Shown in pieces: positions 37,600-46,406 of a stretch of DNA of 64,000 nt; position 1 is the stretch's first letter; every line of letters starts with the position of its first letter. The stretch is from Alistipes sp. (GTDB lineage Bacteria; Bacteroidota; Bacteroidia; Bacteroidales; Rikenellaceae), in assembly GCA_017555105.1 (NCBI GenBank), contig JAFZHB010000015.1:110973-174972 (forward strand). Direction: 5' to 3'. The notes beneath the pieces are model-generated. The model ran no database searches. It saw only the letters and a program-made list of their open reading frames with translations, and was not told the origin of the DNA. Position numbers and translations under genes: made by a program.

Positions 37600-38925
37600 C
37601 TACCATCGTCTATTGCGCTGTCGGCGTCGACGCACCTTGCGCACAACACCCAACACAAAGAGGCAGCCAAAGAAGAGCAGGATAAAGATCACCATTCCGC
37701 TATTGAGGTTATCGCCCTTCACGCGCGACCACATCTCCAACAGGTTGGCTGTGCGAGCGCCACTGTCGTGCATCATACCACAACGGTTGATCACGCTCAC
37801 ATCGGGATACATCGCCGGATTGATCACCACGCTGTCGGCATCCTCGCCAAAGAAATAGCGCACATCTAGGGGCTCCTCACAGCCCGACTCCACGGCTGAC
37901 TCCGACATATAGTCCATCACCTCCGGCGTAGCGATCACGCTCACATAACCAATCGCATCCATGTTACGAATGGCATTCTCGGGCTTGCACATGAAGTTGA
38001 TAAAGTAGGCCGCAGCCTTGGTATTCTTGGCATATTTCGGGATCACCCAGCCATCGAACCAGACCACGCTACCCTCATCCGGCACCACATAGTCCAACTC
38101 AACGCCTACGGCCTCCGCCTCGTCAATCGCCCACACGGCATCGCCGCTCCACGAGAGGTTGAGCCACGCCTTCTCCTTGGTCATGATCTCCTTGCCGAAA
38201 TCAGCCTCCCAGCCGGCAACATGGGGCTTCGCCCGCTTCAACAGTCCTTCGACCAGCGCGATCGAGGCATCCGAGGAGTCATACATCAACGAGTCGAGGC
38301 TCATCGCACCGCTCGCCAGCTCCTGCTGCTTGGCGTAGATCAAAAGCGGGCAGTAGACATCGCGGAAGGCATCTTTGATGAGCAGTTTCTTCGAGAATTT
38401 CGGATTCCACAATGCGCTCCACGAACTCACCTCCTCGCGCGTGACATACTTCGGGTTGTACAAAAATCCCGTCGTACCCCACATGTAGCCCACGGCATAG
38501 TCGTTGGCATCCTTACCGTGGCCGTCGATCTTATCAAACACCCGGTGGATATAGGGCGAGATATTCCCCAGATAGTTGGGCGTCGTGCCGAAATCTTTGT
38601 TAATGGGCAGCAGCAGATCATTGCGCAGCATGCGCTCGATGATATACTCCGAGGGGCATACCACATCGAAATCCTCCTTGCCTCGCTCAATCTTGGCGAG
38701 CATGATCTCGTTGATATCAAAGAGCTGATAGACCACCTTCACCTCTTCGCCCGTCTGCTCGAGGTACCACTCCTCGAACTCGGACAAGAGATCCTCATCG
38801 ATATAATCGGCCCAATTGTAGACCTTCAAGATCGACAAACGGCTATCATCCACGCCACAACCGGTCAATGCCGTGAGGGCAAAGCCCACCAGCAGCGCGG
38901 TCACCATCGAATAGAACTTTCTCAT
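37600..38925 (-). CDS. potD: Polyamine-binding protein PotD with C-terminal membrane segment
   Basis: Substrate-binding component of the spermidine/putrescine ABC importer. The N-terminus is a lipoprotein signal (lipobox LTGC, Cys 23), followed by the PotD-type LKVYNWADYIDEDLLSEFE and DVVCPSEYIIERM. Two thirds of the sequence follow the family. Unlike E. coli PotD (about 350 residues), this one has 441 residues and ends with a predicted membrane helix (about 406-424, MVIFILLFFGCLFVLGVV) and a polybasic tail. Last gene of the porin-potA-potB-potC-potD operon; its start overlaps the potC stop by 4 nt. Confidence 0.92.
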   Translation of the reverse strand: MRKFYSMVTALLVGFALTALTGCGVDDSRLSILKVYNWADYIDEDLLSEFEEWYLEQTGEEVKVVYQLFDINEIMLAKIERGKEDFDVVCPSEYIIERMLRNDLLLPINKDFGTTPNYLGNISPYIHRVFDKIDGHGKDANDYAVGYMWGTTGFLYNPKYVTREEVSSWSALWNPKFSKKLLIKDAFRDVYCPLLIYAKQQELASGAMSLDSLMYDSSDASIALVEGLLKRAKPHVAGWEADFGKEIMTKEKAWLNLSWSGDAVWAIDEAEAVGVELDYVVPDEGSVVWFDGWVIPKYAKNTKAAAYFINFMCKPENAIRNMDAIGYVSVIATPEVMDYMSESAVESGCEEPLDVRYFFGEDADSVVINPAMYPDVSVINRCGMMHDSGARTANLLEMWSRVKGDNLNSGMVIFILLFFGCLFVLGVVRKVRRRRQRNRRW

Positions 38926-39728
38926 CGTGCAGCCTCCTCCTCTTTACGGCGGTTACGCTCGGCTCGGACATTGATCACGACGAGCAGCAACAGCACAGTT
39001 GCAAAAATAATGGTTGAGAGCGGACGCAACTCCGGCGTAAGACCGCCCTTGCGTGCATCGGCATAGATAAAGGTCGAGAGAGTCTCCAAGCCCTCGGTAC
39101 CAATCGTAAAGATCGTAACGGCGAAATCGTCGATCGACAAGGTGAAGGCCAAGATAAAACCGCTAATCATACCCGGCTTGATCTCGGGGATGAGCACCTT
39201 GCGCAGCGCCTGAAAGGGCGTTGCACCCAGATCCAATGCCGCCTCGAAGATGTTGGGGTTCATCTGCTGCAAGCGCGGCAACACACAGAGCACGACATAG
39301 GGCGTGCAGAAGGTGATGTGCGCCAGGATAACCGTCGTATACCCCTGCGAGATACCCAGGCTGACAAAGAGCAGGAAGAGCGAGATACCGGTAATAATAT
39401 CCGGATTGAGCATCGGGATATTGTTCAGCGTATTCAACACCATCTTCTTGTGGCCGCGCAGGCGCTCGATACCAATCGCCGCCACACTACCCAGCAGGGT
39501 TGATACCGTGGCCGCAATCAATGCGATCACCAGCGTATTCTCGATGGCGCGCACCAACGAGTGGTGAGCCCCGCTTTGAAACAACGAGGTATAGAGCTTG
39601 GTCGAGAAACCGGTCCAGTTACCCAACACCTTAGCCTCCGTAAACGAGAAGATGGCGATGATGACAATCGGCGCATAGAGCAGCGCCAGAAGCAGCCACA
39701 GATAGGTTTGTGCAAAAAACTTCTTCAT
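38922..39728 (-). CDS. potC: Polyamine ABC transporter permease PotC
   Basis: Inner-membrane permease of 268 residues with six hydrophobic segments. The ABC-permease EAA loop is visible as EAALDLGATPFQALRKVLIPEIKPGMISG (about 165-193), which docks on PotA. Overlaps potB by one base (TGATG) and potD by four, so the three genes are translationally coupled. Confidence 0.95.
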   Translation of the reverse strand: MKKFFAQTYLWLLLALLYAPIVIIAIFSFTEAKVLGNWTGFSTKLYTSLFQSGAHHSLVRAIENTLVIALIAATVSTLLGSVAAIGIERLRGHKKMVLNTLNNIPMLNPDIITGISLFLLFVSLGISQGYTTVILAHITFCTPYVVLCVLPRLQQMNPNIFEAALDLGATPFQALRKVLIPEIKPGMISGFILAFTLSIDDFAVTIFTIGTEGLETLSTFIYADARKGGLTPELRPLSTIIFATVLLLLVVINVRAERNRRKEEEAAR

Positions 39729-40525
39729 CAGATAATTCCTCCCTCATTAGTTGCTCGATCCTCTTCGTTATCGCGAAAGAGGTCGGTAGCAAAGATGATC
39801 ACAAGCATAATCAACGACAAGGCGGCACCATAGTTCCACATACCGTTGTTGATGTTCTCCTGAATGGTCGTACCGAAGAGTTTGATGTTGTTCATCGTGA
39901 GCAACTCGGCAATGGCGAAGGTGGAGATGGTGGGCATAAAGACCATCATCACACCCGACATCACGCCCGGCATCGAGAGTGGCAAGACCACCTTCGAGAA
40001 GACCGTAAACGGGTTTGCACCCAAATCCTGCGCTGCCTCGATGTAGCTGTGGTCCATCTTCGACATCGTGTTGTAGATCGGATAGATCATGAATGGCAGG
40101 AAGTTATAGACCATACCAAAGATGAGCGCTCCCTCTCCCAACGGCAGGTGCATAAAGTCGAACAAGGCAACGGTAGCCAGCGTGCGCACCAGAATGTTGA
40201 TCCACATCGGAAGAATAAACAGCACCACCATCACACGCGAGCGGCAGAGCGATCTATTGCTCAAAATATAGGCTGCGGGATAGCCCAGCAGGATGCACAA
40301 AAGCGTCGTAATGATCGCAATACCAATGGAGTAGACAAATGTATTAGCCGCCTCCGGATTGGAGATAAACTTCGAGAAGTTATCCAATGTAAACTTGCCC
40401 GCAGCATCCTGAAAGGCATAGATGCCGATCAAGACCAACGGGAGCACCACGAAGACCAGCAGGAAGATGAAGTATGGGAAACTCCAACTGCTGCGCTTCA
40501 TAAACAACTTATATAACCACTTCAT
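39728..40525 (-). CDS. potB: Polyamine ABC transporter permease PotB
   Basis: Partner permease of PotC, 265 residues. Six hydrophobic segments and the EAA loop YIEAAQDLGANPFTVFSKVVLPLSMPG (about 165-190). It lies 21 nt after potA and overlaps potC by one base. Confidence 0.95.
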   Translation of the reverse strand: MKWLYKLFMKRSSWSFPYFIFLLVFVVLPLVLIGIYAFQDAAGKFTLDNFSKFISNPEAANTFVYSIGIAIITTLLCILLGYPAAYILSNRSLCRSRVMVVLFILPMWINILVRTLATVALFDFMHLPLGEGALIFGMVYNFLPFMIYPIYNTMSKMDHSYIEAAQDLGANPFTVFSKVVLPLSMPGVMSGVMMVFMPTISTFAIAELLTMNNIKLFGTTIQENINNGMWNYGAALSLIMLVIIFATDLFRDNEEDRATNEGGII

Positions 40526-40546
40526 CTCTACGTAATTATAGGGTTG

Positions 40547-41938
40547 TTACACGAAGGAGATACGCAAATCATCGGGCTGGATGCGAATGCCGACCACATC
40601 TCGATCGTCCCAGACATCGTGCGTATCGACATAGACATTCTCGTTGCTCTCGGTGCGCACGGTGAGGTGATAGTGGTCACCCTTATACAAGATAAAGCGG
40701 ACATCACCCACCAGGGTTCCATCCTCCTTGTTGTCCATCAGCTCAATCTTGTCGAAGTCCACCTCAACAAGCACCTTCTCGCCACCGGCAACCTCGGCCA
40801 CCTCCTCACATACGAACGCCTTGCCCAGGATCTCGACATGCGTGGAATCGATCATCGTACCCTCGAAGGTGTTGCACAGACGCTCCTTGTGCATCACATG
40901 AATATCCGACGGCTTGATGATCATACTAACGGTCTGACCCACCTCAAATGCGTTGTAATCCTGGATCATGATCTCATAACCCGAGGCCGTGAGCACCGTC
41001 ATTTCGTAGTGCACACCCTTGAAGATGCACGACTGCACCACACCATCGAAGTGTCCCGAGTCGGTCTGAGCCATGATGTAGACATCCTCGGGGCGGATCA
41101 CTACATCGACGGGGGTATTTTCGCCAAAGCCCTCATCGACGCACTCAAACTCCAAGCCCATAAACTCCACCACCTTGTCGCGGATCATCTTACCGTTCAA
41201 GATATTGCTCTCGCCGATAAAGTCGGCAACAAACGAGTTGACAGGCTCGTTGTAGATATCCGTGGGGGTGCCGATCTGCTGCACCTTACCCTCACTCATC
41301 ACCACAATCGTGTCGCTCAGGGTCAGAGCCTCCTCCTGATCATGCGTCACATAGACAAAGGTGATGCCCAGGGTCTTGTGCATCTCCTTCAGCTCCATCT
41401 GCATATCCTTACGCATCTTCAAATCCAAGGCCGAGAGGGGCTCATCAAGCAGCAACACCTGCGGACGGTTGATAATTGCTCGCGCAATCGCCACACGCTG
41501 CTGCTGGCCACCCGACAGCGAATTCACATCGCGCCACTCATAGTCGGTCATACCCACCATCTTCAGCGCCTTGCGCACACGCGTCTCGATCTCATCGGCC
41601 TTCACCTTTTTGAGTTTGAGGCCGAATGCGATGTTGTCATACACATTCAAATGGGGGAAAAGTGCATAACGCTGGAAGACGGTATTGACGGGGCGCTCGT
41701 GGGGCGGCACATCGGTAATATCCTCACCGGCGATACGAATCTCGCCCTGATCAACCGTGCCAAAGCCCGCCAAGATACGCAACAAGGTAGTCTTACCACA
41801 ACCCGAAGGACCCAGGATCGTTACAAACTCTCCCTGCTTCACGAAAAGGCTGACATCATTCAAGACGCACTTCTCGCCAAAATTCTTTGATATGTGGTTA
41901 AATTCGATAATGTAGTTCGAATCGTTCATCTCCTCCAA
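40547..41938 (-). CDS. potA: Polyamine ABC transporter ATPase PotA
   Basis: ATPase of the importer, 463 residues. Walker [14 protein letters not shown] (about 39-51), signature [14 protein letters not shown], Walker [12 protein letters not shown] and the switch His in [12 protein letters not shown]. The C-terminal part from about 240 is a long TOBE-type regulatory region of roughly 220 residues, longer than E. coli PotA (378 in total) and possibly a second TOBE repeat. Second gene of the operon after the porin-like gene. Confidence 0.95.
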   Translation of the reverse strand: MEEMNDSNYIIEFNHISKNFGEKCVLNDVSLFVKQGEFVTILGPSGCGKTTLLRILAGFGTVDQGEIRIAGEDITDVPPHERPVNTVFQRYALFPHLNVYDNIAFGLKLKKVKADEIETRVRKALKMVGMTDYEWRDVNSLSGGQQQRVAIARAIINRPQVLLLDEPLSALDLKMRKDMQMELKEMHKTLGITFVYVTHDQEEALTLSDTIVVMSEGKVQQIGTPTDIYNEPVNSFVADFIGESNILNGKMIRDKVVEFMGLEFECVDEGFGENTPVDVVIRPEDVYIMAQTDSGHFDGVVQSCIFKGVHYEMTVLTASGYEIMIQDYNAFEVGQTVSMIIKPSDIHVMHKERLCNTFEGTMIDSTHVEILGKAFVCEEVAEVAGGEKVLVEVDFDKIELMDNKEDGTLVGDVRFILYKGDHYHLTVRTESNENVYVDTHDVWDDRDVVGIRIQPDDLRISFV

Positions 41939-41960
41939 TATACTTATTCCTGGTTAAACA

Positions 41961-43088
41961 CTATTTCTTACCCTGCTGCACACAGCCAACCAACCGTTTA
42001 AAGCCTCGCGTGAGGTTCATTTTCCAGGTGGCGCCAATGCTGATGATGTGTGCGTCGGTATCGTTATTCGATGCCCATATGGCGTGCAGGCGCAGGCTCT
42101 TATCCTCCTTCAGGGGGTAGAACTCCAATCCCGCACCATAAAACAGATAATCTTTGGAAGGAGCGATCTCACCCGACAGTAGCTCTTCCATATCCTCCTC
42201 ATCAAAGGCATACTCGCCCGTGAAATCGTACGGCTGAATTAGATCGTTGCGCTCCCAGCCGAATTTACCAAAGAGACGGAAGCGATCACCGAACTCATAC
42301 GACGGCATCGCGCTCACGGTCACATCGCGCAAGAGATCCTTCACCTTCGCGCCGCGCGCCATACCGTCGAGCATCAACGAGAAGCCACCGGCGTAGAACA
42401 TATTACCCAGATTGACCGACTTCACATAGCACCCCGGCTCATACTCCCACATATTGAGCGACCAATAGGACTCATAGCTATCCCATGCGCCGCGCCAAGC
42501 CACGCCATAGGCATACATATTATCCTCGAAGGGGGTCATCACAAAGGGGGAGTTGGCCACCTGCGCAATCAAGGTAGAGGTTTCAGCGTCGTTGCTCCAC
42601 GACGCCGACACACCCCACTGCCAACAGGCAAAGGAGTTGTAGAATCGGGAGTTCATATCGTAATACGAATCCAGATCATAGGCATCATACTCAAAGCTAC
42701 CTACGAGCAACGCATCTTTACCGGCCGTAAAGGCAAAATTACCAACCTCATAGGCGAAGGTCAACCAACATGTAGCATCGAAGAAAGACTCCCCGGGATC
42801 GGTGGTGAGTCGTTGATTCAGGCTATAAGAAAACCGATTACTGATCTTACCGTTAATGTCCAAATAGAGACCGTCGCCACCAAAGCCTCCGATTTTACCC
42901 GGAGTGGTACGATTATAACCATATCTCGCATCAAGCGAAATATCGGGGATATAATCCACGACATCGAATCCTTGCTCCTCATTCGAGAAAGAGATCTGCT
43001 GCAGCGCACTACTGTCAACTTCCTGCGCACAAACTGCAGAGCCGGCCATCAAAAACATAGCCCCCAGAAAGGTCCAAAGTCTTTTCAT
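41961..43088 (-). CDS. Porin-like outer membrane beta-barrel protein
   Basis: A 375-residue secreted protein with signal peptide MKRLWTFLGAMFLMAGSAVCAQ. The mature part is rich in Tyr, Trp, Phe and Gly, with alternating strands (SLDARYGYNRTTPG, LYLDINGKISNRFSYSLNQRL, FAFTAGKDALLVGSFEYDAYD), resembling phosphate-selective porin O/P-type barrels of Bacteroidetes. Many acidic residues (Asp, Glu) in the loops would suit a cationic solute. It is the first gene of the pot operon, 22 nt before potA, so I infer that it is the outer-membrane entry for polyamines. Confidence 0.75.
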   Translation of the reverse strand: MKRLWTFLGAMFLMAGSAVCAQEVDSSALQQISFSNEEQGFDVVDYIPDISLDARYGYNRTTPGKIGGFGGDGLYLDINGKISNRFSYSLNQRLTTDPGESFFDATCWLTFAYEVGNFAFTAGKDALLVGSFEYDAYDLDSYYDMNSRFYNSFACWQWGVSASWSNDAETSTLIAQVANSPFVMTPFEDNMYAYGVAWRGAWDSYESYWSLNMWEYEPGCYVKSVNLGNMFYAGGFSLMLDGMARGAKVKDLLRDVTVSAMPSYEFGDRFRLFGKFGWERNDLIQPYDFTGEYAFDEEDMEELLSGEIAPSKDYLFYGAGLEFYPLKEDKSLRLHAIWASNNDTDAHIISIGATWKMNLTRGFKRLVGCVQQGKK

Positions 43089-43214
43089 TAAGCAGTATGA
43101 TGTTTAATTACATAAGAGTTTTTTGGTTTATTTGGTTTTCTTGTTTGTTAGGTGAAAGAAAAAGCGGTTACAAGACCCCGTAAGAAAATCTCACAACCGT
43201 TTTTTCAATCGCAA

Positions 43215-43244
43215 CAAAATTATAATAAAATATCCAAAAAACAA
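43215..43244 (-). promoter_or_regulatory. Promoter for the porin-pot operon
   Basis: Minus strand: TTG (43242-43244), 19-nt spacer and TAATTTTG (43215-43222). The leader of about 120 nt contains a CGGTT/AACCG stem (about 43173-43200). Confidence 0.65.
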
Positions 43245-43313
43245 CCTGTTCGGCCTCTTTTTTTGGTATTCTGGCTATTTTTCTCTCGAATCATCCTGCA
43301 CCGAGCTCCGTGC

Positions 43314-46300
43314 TTAGAGTTTCTCGATCCAGAAGATGCCCGCACCGCGGTCGAGCAGGAGCTCCCCAGCCACCTTCACGCGCTTCTGCAAGCTCTTCAC
43401 CTCACCCGTGCGCGCGTCGATCTGCTTCACGGCGTAGCTACCCTTCGGTAGCGCCACCTGCACCTTTGTCGGCTCCTCGAGGTAGATCAGTGCGCCGTTC
43501 TCACCCGAGAGGCGATAGAGGCCCTCCTCGTGTGCTACCTCGGTCATCATCGGCACAGCCTTCAGCAGCGTCTCGTCCTCAACGCGGAGCACGGGGCACG
43601 AGCCACCGGCCATCACCACCGCCCAGGCATACTGCGGGTAGGCCTGACCCGAGTAGGTCACGGCCTTCTCGGGGTACTGCGTGCGGTACTCGCTCACGGC
43701 GCGATAGACCGAAGCGAAGCTGCTCTGCCCCACCTTCATCACGCGGGCAAACTGGCGCGGAGCCATGCTCTTGCCACCCTCGGGCTCGTAGGTCGTGCCG
43801 TCGGCACGGTGGTGCCAATAGCGAATGTCGATCATATCGATCACCTTCGAGCGAACGGGATCGGCCAAGATAGCGTCCTGCACATCTTTCGTCGTCGAGA
43901 GGGCTACGAGGGCATCGTTGCCCGTCTCGGCCTCCCACTCGGCGATGCAGTCGATCCAGAACTGGGTGAAGTGGAGCGGGCCGGTGTACTCCTCGCTAAT
44001 CAGATGCACCACATTGCGATTCTCGGCGAAGTGGTCGAGACACATGCGGATATAGTTGCGATGCAGGGCGCGACGCACGGGGTGCTCGACATCGTAGAAC
44101 ATCTGCGCCACGAAGATACGCTTATCACCGGCAAAGTTCGTCGGCTCGGGGAAGCCCGTATTATTGATGTTGTTCGTCGAGCGCCACGGGCTATCCACCC
44201 AGTGGGCACCCGCCTCCAAGATGTTGTGCTGGAAGTAGTTCTGATGGAAGAGCACCAAGCCTTCGCGCTCGGCCTTGTCGGCAAACTCCTTCAAACGGCT
44301 CCAATACCAGGTGTTGGGCTTCGTCAGGTCGTAGAGCGACATGCCCTCCCAAGCCGTGCCCTGACCGCTGCGCGCAAAGGGCTGCTCATAGTGCGGTGCC
44401 CAGACATCGGCATCGCGACGGCGCACGCGGATATGGTCGTCGCGACGACGATCGTACCAAAGGCCGTAGTTGTGGTCGATCAGCAGTGAGCCGCGTTGCT
44501 TCATGTGCAGAATGACCGAGTCGATGCGGTCCGTGAGGCCGTGGCCCTCGCGATCGGGCACAAAGCGCGTGATGTGGTCGGTAGCCTGGCGGATCGCCTG
44601 CGGCTGCAGGCTACCGCTCCACCAGCGCACCGACTGACGACCGCCCACCAAAAGGCGACCATCGGCCGTGTAGCGACCATTCGTGATAGCGTAGTGTTGC
44701 TTGGCGGGGAGCACCGCTGCGGGCTGCGTAAACTTAACCTCGTCGATCATCGGCACACCGGCACTCTCCACCGAGGCGGTGAAGGGGGCGCGTGCGATCC
44801 ACATCGGCATCGTCATACGCTCCTCATAGGCCTGCTTGGCCAGTTCGACCGCCACATGGATCTGCGGGCTGCTCGTAGCCGTCGTATTGCGGTCGTAGAG
44901 GCGGCAGATCGCCTCGGCACGCTCCTTACCGATGCGCTCGGAGAGCTGCGCGAGGAAGAGGCTGCGCGGACGCACAAACTCGTCGTTGGCATGGAAGAGA
45001 CCGTTGCCGACGCAGGTAGCCCAGCTGCCCGCAGCGTAGTTCTGCGCCTCGGGCGAGGGGGAGTAGCACTCGATGCCTGCGGCCGTACACTGCCAGAAGA
45101 GGCTGTTGGCCGTATTCCATCCGGCACGCTGGAAGGTGCGCTCCAGGTTCTTGAAACAGAGGTCGTGGCCATCGATATTCACCACATCAAAGAGCAGCGC
45201 ACAAGCCCACGAGCCGGTCGAACCGCTAAAGCCCTTCGACTCATACGAATCACACTGCACAAAGGCATTCGGGCCGGGGGCATAGATACCGGCCGAGAAG
45301 TCGTGCTGTCCGTGTACGGAGTAGCAACGCTGAAAGAGCGTCTCCTGACCCAGCGTCAGGAAGGTGCGACGGCGCGAGCCGGCCAACTCCGAGATCGGGT
45401 CGCTCGACTGGCAATCCTCTACCGTGATTTTGGCAGCCAACGGCTGCAGAGCCACAGCCGAGCCGGCCAACTGACGGAAATCGACCTGACGCACCCAGCA
45501 GTTGCGAGCCGCGTCGATCGAGACACCCGTCCAGGCGTGGTTCTCGTCGATCGGATTCGACGCATCATAGTCCGAGAGGATCGTCAGGTGCTCTACACCG
45601 CTCTCCTCAACACAACCACCCCAAGTGTAGGGGGCGATATAACTCTTGCGCTTCTCGAGATCGAGCGCCATCGAGAGGGGTGACGAGAGGGTCACGCGAT
45701 TGCCCTCAACGGCTACCACCGTGCGCTCCCAAGCCATATTCACATTGCCAATGCCTAACGCCTGGCGCATCTCCTCACTGATCACAACACCACGACCACG
45801 CGGCGGAACAACCGCCTCCTGGCGCACTCGCACCGTCGCACCCACCGTGATCCCTGCACTCGAGGCGACCTGTAACGAGCACTCGTTCAGCGGCAGATAA
45901 TCCCCCTCGAGCGGTTGCTCCTCGCCATAGTGGCGATCATCCTTACCTTCGATGTAAATCACCGCACCACGATCGACACCGCGCTTGAAGAGCACGGTCT
46001 GCTCCTTATCCACGCCTCGCAGCACCACACCCGAGGTGCGGATCCAGAGCGGCGTATCGAGTGCGTAGGTGCCCTTTTCGAGCAACACAGCACCGCGCCA
46101 CCCCTCGGCCGTAGGAGTCAGCGAAGCGACATAGTCGATCGCACGCTGCAGCTGTACGCTGTTGTCGCCCTCGACGGGAGCGACACGCACCACCACCGGC
46201 AGATCGGGGATCGCCTCATTCGAGTTGCGGTAACCGCAATAGGAGTAGTCGGGCAGACGATTGCCCTGAGCGTCGGTCTCATACACCAGACGCCCCTCAC

Positions 46301-46394
46301 GCCAAGAAACAGGAAAAGTGGGCTGTGCCGCAACCTCCGCGCAGCACATGCCCACTACTCCAAGAAGCGTGAATATCAGCTTCTTTGCACTCAT
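43314..46394 (-). CDS. Secreted two-domain polysaccharide-degrading protein (beta-helix plus TIM-barrel-like, DUF6298-like)
   Basis: A 1026-residue exported protein (signal to about residue 23). The N-terminal half (about 60-500) looks like a right-handed beta-helix of the pectate-lyase kind: SVQLQRAIDYVASLT, GVVLRGVDKEQTVLFK, and a ladder of short Asn/Cys/Val repeats. The C-terminal half (about 600-1026) resembles a glycosidase-type barrel (WYWSRLKEFADKAEREGLVLFHQNYFQHN, NVVHLISEEYTGPLHFTQFWID, VIDMIDIRYWH), with a beta-sandwich end. I match it tentatively to DUF6298 proteins from pectin loci. Catalytic residues cannot be assigned with certainty. It follows PL1 by 12 nt. Confidence 0.72.
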   Translation of the reverse strand: MSAKKLIFTLLGVVGMCCAEVAAQPTFPVSWREGRLVYETDAQGNRLPDYSYCGYRNSNEAIPDLPVVVRVAPVEGDNSVQLQRAIDYVASLTPTAEGWRGAVLLEKGTYALDTPLWIRTSGVVLRGVDKEQTVLFKRGVDRGAVIYIEGKDDRHYGEEQPLEGDYLPLNECSLQVASSAGITVGATVRVRQEAVVPPRGRGVVISEEMRQALGIGNVNMAWERTVVAVEGNRVTLSSPLSMALDLEKRKSYIAPYTWGGCVEESGVEHLTILSDYDASNPIDENHAWTGVSIDAARNCWVRQVDFRQLAGSAVALQPLAAKITVEDCQSSDPISELAGSRRRTFLTLGQETLFQRCYSVHGQHDFSAGIYAPGPNAFVQCDSYESKGFSGSTGSWACALLFDVVNIDGHDLCFKNLERTFQRAGWNTANSLFWQCTAAGIECYSPSPEAQNYAAGSWATCVGNGLFHANDEFVRPRSLFLAQLSERIGKERAEAICRLYDRNTTATSSPQIHVAVELAKQAYEERMTMPMWIARAPFTASVESAGVPMIDEVKFTQPAAVLPAKQHYAITNGRYTADGRLLVGGRQSVRWWSGSLQPQAIRQATDHITRFVPDREGHGLTDRIDSVILHMKQRGSLLIDHNYGLWYDRRRDDHIRVRRRDADVWAPHYEQPFARSGQGTAWEGMSLYDLTKPNTWYWSRLKEFADKAEREGLVLFHQNYFQHNILEAGAHWVDSPWRSTNNINNTGFPEPTNFAGDKRIFVAQMFYDVEHPVRRALHRNYIRMCLDHFAENRNVVHLISEEYTGPLHFTQFWIDCIAEWEAETGNDALVALSTTKDVQDAILADPVRSKVIDMIDIRYWHHRADGTTYEPEGGKSMAPRQFARVMKVGQSSFASVYRAVSEYRTQYPEKAVTYSGQAYPQYAWAVVMAGGSCPVLRVEDETLLKAVPMMTEVAHEEGLYRLSGENGALIYLEEPTKVQVALPKGSYAVKQIDARTGEVKSLQKRVKVAGELLLDRGAGIFWIEKL

Positions 46395-46406
46395 TTTTAA
46401 CGATTT

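Noticed and set aside
43305-43318. GC-rich near-palindrome as a terminator of the DUF6298-like gene
   Set aside because: The stem contains mispairs and no T run follows on the minus strand.
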